Below are positions 59,762 to 64,000 of a DNA stretch of 64,000 nucleotides, piece after piece. Made by a program: the position numbers and the translations under genes. Source of the DNA: JAWPMT01 sp965229785 (GTDB lineage Bacteria > Bacteroidota > Bacteroidia > Cytophagales > Cyclobacteriaceae); assembly GCA_965229785.1 (NCBI GenBank), contig CBDDJS010000001.1, forward strand, positions 1,054,001 through 1,118,000. The letters are read 5' to 3'. The notes beneath the pieces were generated by a model, which was not told the DNA's origin, ran no database searches, and saw nothing but the letters and a program-made list of their open reading frames with translations. Position 1 is the first letter of the stretch; each line of letters starts with the position of its first letter.

Positions 59762-61823
59762 TGGACGTTACGGGTCGACGGCATACCTTTTCGGAGCAAA
59801 CGTAAATGGTGGTTTCACCGTCCCTGGTGGTTTTATACTCCATTAATGGTAGCTCAGTGGCTTCATTCGCCGCCATCATGACCTGATTAGGACGAAAGGT
59901 TTTTTGAAGTTCCAGTGCATAGGCCTGGTGATCCTTACCGATCACTACAATCTCCAATTGTTTACTCAACTTGGCGGTCGATGTTAGCGCCCAGTTGCTG
60001 GTATACTCCAATTCAGTTTTAATCAGTCCTTTTACTTTATTGGTTACCGACTGATGTATGTTCCTTAAGTTCTCATCGTCATAAATCACCGCCAGTTTAT
60101 AAAGATTCTCACTCATGATTGAATTCGAGCTAGGGATCACATTGTCAAAAACAACCTTTTTACGGGCAATCAGGTTTTCGGCAGAACTTGCGGTATAGAA
60201 GAAAAGGCCTTCCGTTTCATCATAGAATTCGGTTATGACTTTATCTGTTAGTTGGCGAGCCATTTGAAGGAATCTTTCATCCTGAAATCCTTCATAATAT
60301 CGGATAAAGCCCTGGATCAGCGCAGCATAATCTTCCAAAAACCCTTGAATGTCCTGATTGCTTGTGTGCAATAATGTGCCGTCAACGATCATTTCATCAA
60401 TAAGGAAATTTGCCAGGTTTTGGGTAAGTTCTTTCGCTTTTTCAGATCCTGTGGCAATGTATACTTCGGTTAAGCCGGTCAACGTCAATGCATTCCAACC
60501 AGAGATGAGTTTGCTGTCTAATCCGGGACGAATTCTGGTTGATCGTTCCTTCAATGCATCCGCTTTGAATGTTTTCAGGATGGTTTTCAGTTCTTCACGG
60601 GTGATGTTGAATTGTTTTGCGATATTCTCATCCGAGACCAATCGCCGCAAGACATTCGTATGTTCCCAATTGCCTGTTGCTTTAACGTCAAAATAGGCTT
60701 TGATCAACTCTGAGTGATCACCCGCTATGGCTTCAATCTCGTCGGCGGACCAAACATAGAATTTACCTTCCACACCTTCACTGTCGGCATCAAGCGCGGC
60801 ATAAAACCCTCCGGACTCATCCAGCATTTCTCGTTCCAGCCAACTCATGGTTTCTTCCATTACATCCACGTATTGTGGACGCGCGTCTATCTTAAAGGCA
60901 TTGGCGTAGAGTGAAAGCAATTGGCCGTTATCATAAAGCATTTTCTCGAAGTGAGGGACATGCCATTCACCATCTACTGAATAACGAGCAAACCCTCCAC
61001 CAATCTGATCATATATGCCGCCAGCCGCAATTTTATCCAGGGTGAACAAGAGGTGTGTTGTGGCTTCTGGGTTACCAGAAAGCTCACCGTAACTCAATAA
61101 CCACTGCCAAAGCGAGGGCATTGGAAATTTTGGTTCCTTTTTTATGCCACCCCAGCGGTCATCAAAACGAGTCGCTAACTGGCGATAACCGTTATCAATG
61201 TCATCTCTGGAAATAGCATTTTCATCTTCTACCAATCCATATTTTTCTGTTTCACTCGCGCTTATGGCTTTCGCAAAGTTGTCAGCTGATTCATCAAGTT
61301 TTTCCCGGTTTTCGGTAAAGGCCTTAGTGATGGCATCAAGCATGTCCAGCCAACGTTCTTTGGGGAAGTAAGTACCTCCATAGAAAGGTTTTTGGTCAGG
61401 AGTGATGAAAACATTCAGTGGCCATCCACCATTTAAACCCATGGCTTGTACGGCATCCATGTAGATCTGATCAATATCAGGACGCTCTTCTCGATCCAGT
61501 TTTATGTTGATGAAGTTTTCATTCATTACCCGGGCTACGGCAGTATCTTCGAAAGATTCGTGGGCCATCACGTGGCACCAATGGCATGAGGAATAGCCAA
61601 TACTCAACAGGATGGGTTTGTCCTCAGTTTTGGCACGATTCAACGCCTCTTCACCCCATGGATACCAATCTACCGGATTGTCTGCATGCTGCAGTAAATA
61701 AGGGCTGGTAGCATTGTGTAATCTGTTTTTTCCCTCAGGGATCTCATTCATGTTTCGATCACTTTGTCCGTTACAACAAGTTATTAACAATAGGATGGCT
61801 AAAAAGGAAAGGTTCCTCATCAT
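59718..61823 (-). CDS. DUF255 thioredoxin/glucosidase-like protein (YyaL/SSP411 family), exported
   Basis: The 701-residue protein has a lipoprotein-like signal (LSFLAILLLITCCNGQ). An N-terminal thioredoxin-like DUF255 domain follows (HNATSPYLLQHADNPVDWYPWG, SIGYSSCHWCHVMAHESFED with Cys-His-Trp-Cys at about 85-88, FINIKLDREERPDIDQIYMDAVQAMGLNGGWPLNVFITPD). Then comes a long alpha/alpha-toroid (six-hairpin glycosidase-like) region with QIGGGFARYSVDGEWHVPHFEKMLYDNGQLL and ISGWNALTLTGL. The family is conserved from bacteria to man (SPATA20), with no agreed function. This copy is exported, whereas many are cytoplasmic. It overlaps both neighbours in its operon. Confidence 0.9.
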   Translation of the reverse strand: MMRNLSFLAILLLITCCNGQSDRNMNEIPEGKNRLHNATSPYLLQHADNPVDWYPWGEEALNRAKTEDKPILLSIGYSSCHWCHVMAHESFEDTAVARVMNENFINIKLDREERPDIDQIYMDAVQAMGLNGGWPLNVFITPDQKPFYGGTYFPKERWLDMLDAITKAFTENREKLDESADNFAKAISASETEKYGLVEDENAISRDDIDNGYRQLATRFDDRWGGIKKEPKFPMPSLWQWLLSYGELSGNPEATTHLLFTLDKIAAGGIYDQIGGGFARYSVDGEWHVPHFEKMLYDNGQLLSLYANAFKIDARPQYVDVMEETMSWLEREMLDESGGFYAALDADSEGVEGKFYVWSADEIEAIAGDHSELIKAYFDVKATGNWEHTNVLRRLVSDENIAKQFNITREELKTILKTFKADALKERSTRIRPGLDSKLISGWNALTLTGLTEVYIATGSEKAKELTQNLANFLIDEMIVDGTLLHTSNQDIQGFLEDYAALIQGFIRYYEGFQDERFLQMARQLTDKVITEFYDETEGLFFYTASSAENLIARKKVVFDNVIPSSNSIMSENLYKLAVIYDDENLRNIHQSVTNKVKGLIKTELEYTSNWALTSTAKLSKQLEIVVIGKDHQAYALELQKTFRPNQVMMAANEATELPLMEYKTTRDGETTIYVCSEKVCRRPVTSIEDAEREIATLINK

Positions 61824-62788
61824 GCTTGAATCTGTGCGTCAATTATTTCCAACTCGGCCGTAATATCGACCATATTTTCCAACTCCTTGAGTTTCTTCCG
61901 GGTTGCATTGAGAAATAATTGATGGGCTTTACTCCCGGAATGTAGCGGTCTGTGTCTCAAAGCGGACAGCATTTTATTCCAACGGTCACAGAAGGATAAG
62001 GTAGATTGATTGAAACCGAACTTTTGAAATACCTCCCAGATATAGGCAATGGCCTGGTCATTGGGGTGGATCATGTCCGTTTTATAAAACCGATAATCAC
62101 GCAGCTCATCTATCATGATCTCGTAAGCTGGAAAATAGTGGCAGTTTTTATGTCTGGCAACCAGTTCAGCCACGGATTGGATCAATAGCGATTTGCTAAG
62201 ATTATTTTCGACCAACCCGTCTTTGATATGACGGACAGGACTTACTGTGAAAAGCCAATGGGTCTCAGGGTTGATTTCTTTAATGTGGCTGTAAGTTTTC
62301 TCAAAAGTCCGGGTGATTTCCTCTATGGTAAGTAATCGTTTACTGAAGTCCCTTTGCGGGAATTTGTGGCAGTTAGCGACAATGGCTCCTGAAGATTTCA
62401 ATTCATACACGTGAGCGGTCCCAAACGTGATCATGATCCAATTCGCTTTACTGGCCTGTGATCCGATGGTTTTGAATTCATGAGATAACGCAGCTTGAAG
62501 CACACCTTCGTTGATAGATGACCACTGGGAGTGTGCATCCCAGGAATGATACAAATCATTATACTGTGCTACGGGTTGCGCCTCCAATTTGCCTAAACCA
62601 ATATTCAACGCATTAAAAATTGAAATCGGATTGAAGAGAGTCCCAAGTGGGTTGACAGATGCCTCGAATTTGTAGTCATTCAGATAGGTCCCGATGGCAT
62701 CAACAAAACAGGACCCCAACATCAATATGGGATCTTTGAGGTCAATTTTTCGTGGTAGAGGAGGAATATCAAAATTGAGCTTGAACAT
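61820..62788 (-). CDS. GSCFA-domain protein
   Basis: The 322-residue protein has the name-giving motif ILMLGSCFVDAIGTYL (about 22-37) and then ASVNPLGTLFNPISIFNAL, WSSINEGVLQ and a late histidine segment YRFYKTDMIHPNDQAIAYIW. GSCFA is an SGNH-hydrolase-like family of unknown function in Bacteroidota; the Gly-Ser-Cys-Phe and the Asp-x-x-His near the end match the catalytic blocks. It has no signal peptide. It heads the leftward operon, overlapping the DUF255 gene by 4 bp. Confidence 0.88.
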   Translation of the reverse strand: MFKLNFDIPPLPRKIDLKDPILMLGSCFVDAIGTYLNDYKFEASVNPLGTLFNPISIFNALNIGLGKLEAQPVAQYNDLYHSWDAHSQWSSINEGVLQAALSHEFKTIGSQASKANWIMITFGTAHVYELKSSGAIVANCHKFPQRDFSKRLLTIEEITRTFEKTYSHIKEINPETHWLFTVSPVRHIKDGLVENNLSKSLLIQSVAELVARHKNCHYFPAYEIMIDELRDYRFYKTDMIHPNDQAIAYIWEVFQKFGFNQSTLSFCDRWNKMLSALRHRPLHSGSKAHQLFLNATRKKLKELENMVDITAELEIIDAQIQA

Positions 62789-62940
62789 TGGAAGCAGAAG
62801 AATAACGTCGTAATTTACGGTATACCCACTTAAATTCTCGACCGGAATATCGGTATGATTACCGAGTATTTTACGGCTTTCATATAACAGTCTGACATTT
62901 CAACGGTGATCGTTTTTGATTTAAGTAAAATTCGAAACGG

Positions 62941-63327
62941 ATGAAAGTGATCAAGATAAAAGCGACAAGAACTACACCTGGGATATTGCTAGACCCTGCC
63001 AAAGGCATATTGAAAATGGTAGGTAGATCCTATCCGGAAAACTCCGTTGATTTTTATTATCCGATCAAATCATTATTAGAAGATCATGTTACGGCCCGAA
63101 AATTCGAGGTGAGGATCAAACTGGAGTATTTTAATACCAGTTCCTCCAAATGCCTCTACGACATGTTCAAAGCCATCAAAGCTTTAGGCTTAAATGGGAC
63201 AGAGGTATACATTCATTGGTATTATCAGCCTGAGGACGAAGATATGTTGGAAGTGGGTGAGGACTATAGTGATTTGTTGGACATGCCTTTTTCCTTTGTG
63301 GAGTATTGCCCAAGGTTAAGTGCCTGA
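62941..63327 (+). CDS. SiaC-like regulatory phosphoprotein (DUF1987)
   Basis: The 128-residue DUF1987/SiaC protein carries the opening IKATRTTPGILLDPAKGILKMVGRSYPENSVDFYYPI and the family motif LEYFNTSSSKCLYDMF. In Pseudomonas aeruginosa SiaC the Thr of this NTSS motif is phosphorylated by SiaB and dephosphorylated by SiaA, and unphosphorylated SiaC activates the diguanylate cyclase SiaD. Here the corresponding residue would be Thr66. No siaA, siaB or siaD is visible in the window. The next gene on the same strand encodes a Ras-like GTPase 165 bp later, suggesting a different partner or an extended module beyond the window. Confidence 0.87.
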   Translation: MKVIKIKATRTTPGILLDPAKGILKMVGRSYPENSVDFYYPIKSLLEDHVTARKFEVRIKLEYFNTSSSKCLYDMFKAIKALGLNGTEVYIHWYYQPEDEDMLEVGEDYSDLLDMPFSFVEYCPRLSA

Positions 63328-63491
63328 TCAAGTCAATCGTTTGTTTGATCTGAAAATCATGACTTTAAGCCTAAGATCACGATCGTTTCTGAGAAAAATA
63401 TTACTTTCGGTCAGCACATGCTGTCAACCCGAATTTTTTAGAGCGATTTCCTGCCGTAATCTTGGCTGGAATTCAACAGGCTTTGTATGTA

Positions 63492-63974
63492 ATGGAAATA
63501 GTAAAGAAAGTAATCCTCACTGGACATTTTGGCGTAGGGAAGTCCTCCCTGGTAAAACAGTTCGTTTTTCAGAAGTTTTCAGACCAGTACCTGACAACTA
63601 TTGGGGTGAAGATAGACAAGAAGACCGTGGACGTAAATGGAACTTCCGTTAAAATGATGCTTTGGGACATAGCAGGCGAGTCGAATATGATCAAAGTACC
63701 CAAAAAGTATTTTATGGGAGCTCATGGCATCCTGTACGTCTTTGATGCTTCAAGGGAGGAAACTTATCAAAATATAGAAAGTGATCTTTTTGAGATCAAC
63801 AAAGAAATGAGGGATACGCCATTCGTAGTTTTGGCTAATAAATCGGACCTGATCGATGAATCTTTGGCAGAATCCCTGAAGTCAAAGATCAATGTACCTT
63901 TCAGACTTACTAGTGCCAAAAGCGGAGAAAACGTAGAGGACTCCTTTTTAGAATTAGCAAAGAACATGCTATGA
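63492..63974 (+). CDS. Ras-like small GTPase, bacterial Rab-type
   Basis: The 160-residue protein is a lone small GTPase. G1/P-loop GHFGVGKS at 11-18, switch I Thr in YLTTIG (35-36), G3 WDIAGE (Asp59-Gly62), G4 NKSD (116-119), G5 TSAK (140-143). Glu63 occupies the position of Ras Gln61, which normally helps hydrolysis. The string YFMGAHGILYVFDA closely resembles Rab GTPases. There is no lipidation tail, so it is likely cytosolic. ATG 63492 gives the usual short N-terminus before the P-loop. The stop overlaps the next start (ATGA), so it is coupled to a gene running off the window. The targets and GAP are unknown. Confidence 0.88.
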   Translation: MEIVKKVILTGHFGVGKSSLVKQFVFQKFSDQYLTTIGVKIDKKTVDVNGTSVKMMLWDIAGESNMIKVPKKYFMGAHGILYVFDASREETYQNIESDLFEINKEMRDTPFVVLANKSDLIDESLAESLKSKINVPFRLTSAKSGENVEDSFLELAKNML

Positions 63975-64000
63975 ACCTGAAAGAAATCAAATTCGGCCCT
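63971..64000 (+). CDS. Start of a further gene, coupled to the small GTPase
   Basis: ATG 63971 overlaps the GTPase stop codon (ATGA) and opens a frame MNLKEIKFGP that continues beyond the window. The 4-bp overlap implies co-translation with the GTPase. Too little is visible to name it; a GTPase effector, kinase or phosphatase would be plausible in this context but is not evidenced. Confidence 0.5.
   Translation, partial: MNLKEIKFGP

Overview
The window looks like a chromosomal segment of a Bacteroidota bacterium, most likely of the Cytophagales group. Three large secreted proteins end in type IX secretion (T9SS) sorting domains of the 'YPNP...G.Y.V' type. Families largely typical of this phylum are also present: a DUF5916 outer-membrane protein, GSCFA, DUF3667, DUF6495, a SMUG2-type glycosylase and an ASPIC/UnbV repeat protein. 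No rRNA, prophage, intact insertion sequence or CRISPR array is visible. There is one tRNA gene with anticodon CAU.

Layout. 0-5 kb: the C-terminal part of a MutS-type ATPase, a dispersed repeat, an XRE regulator with its own dyad operator, a TPR membrane protein behind a small lipoprotein, and a secreted alpha-amylase. 5-13 kb: secreted or envelope proteins (beta-helix, outer-membrane barrel, NHL/TPR, tandem lipocalin-like domains), a DoxX protein and a GlxA-type regulator, then the second copy of the dispersed repeat and the tRNA. 13-21 kb: HAD hydrolase and site-2 protease pair; on the other strand, a set running from a double-length D-Ala-D-Ala ligase through a PASTA protein and a T9SS protein to a rhodanese. 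21-31 kb: surface lipoprotein and FG-GAP/UnbV protein, small hydrolases, an ArsC-like/metallo-beta-lactamase pair, and a secreted protein with four 55-residue repeats flanked by two related double-hairpin elements. 31-42 kb: RluE-type pseudouridine synthase, DoxX, a PadR/FtsX-type permease pair, S9 peptidase, DUF3667, a T9SS protein of unclear catalytic type, and TruA. 42-55 kb: aldose epimerase, Rieske protein, esterase, the complete 5-oxoprolinase operon pxpABC, an ECF-type sigma factor, acyl-CoA desaturase, DUF2911, a thioredoxin-like/membrane sensor pair, cyclophilin, DUF5916 and DUF1801. 55-64 kb: small proteins, a CPBP protease with a membrane-bound XRE regulator, a tightly overlapping GSCFA/DUF255/transglutaminase-like/DUF350 operon, and at the end a SiaC-like protein next to a Ras-like small GTPase that is translationally coupled to a gene running off the window.

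How the genes work together. Most are housekeeping or envelope functions in short, tightly packed operons whose genes often overlap by 4 bp. The places that look least explained are the 175-bp dispersed repeat, the paired hairpin elements with compensatory base changes, the tandem ligase in which each half has lost different canonical residues, the CPBP/membrane-XRE pair, and the SiaC/Ras-like GTPase module. Three small genes (55, 51 and 43 codons) and one possible 39-codon membrane peptide were found by reading the gaps. All family assignments come from recognising motifs by eye; no database search was run.
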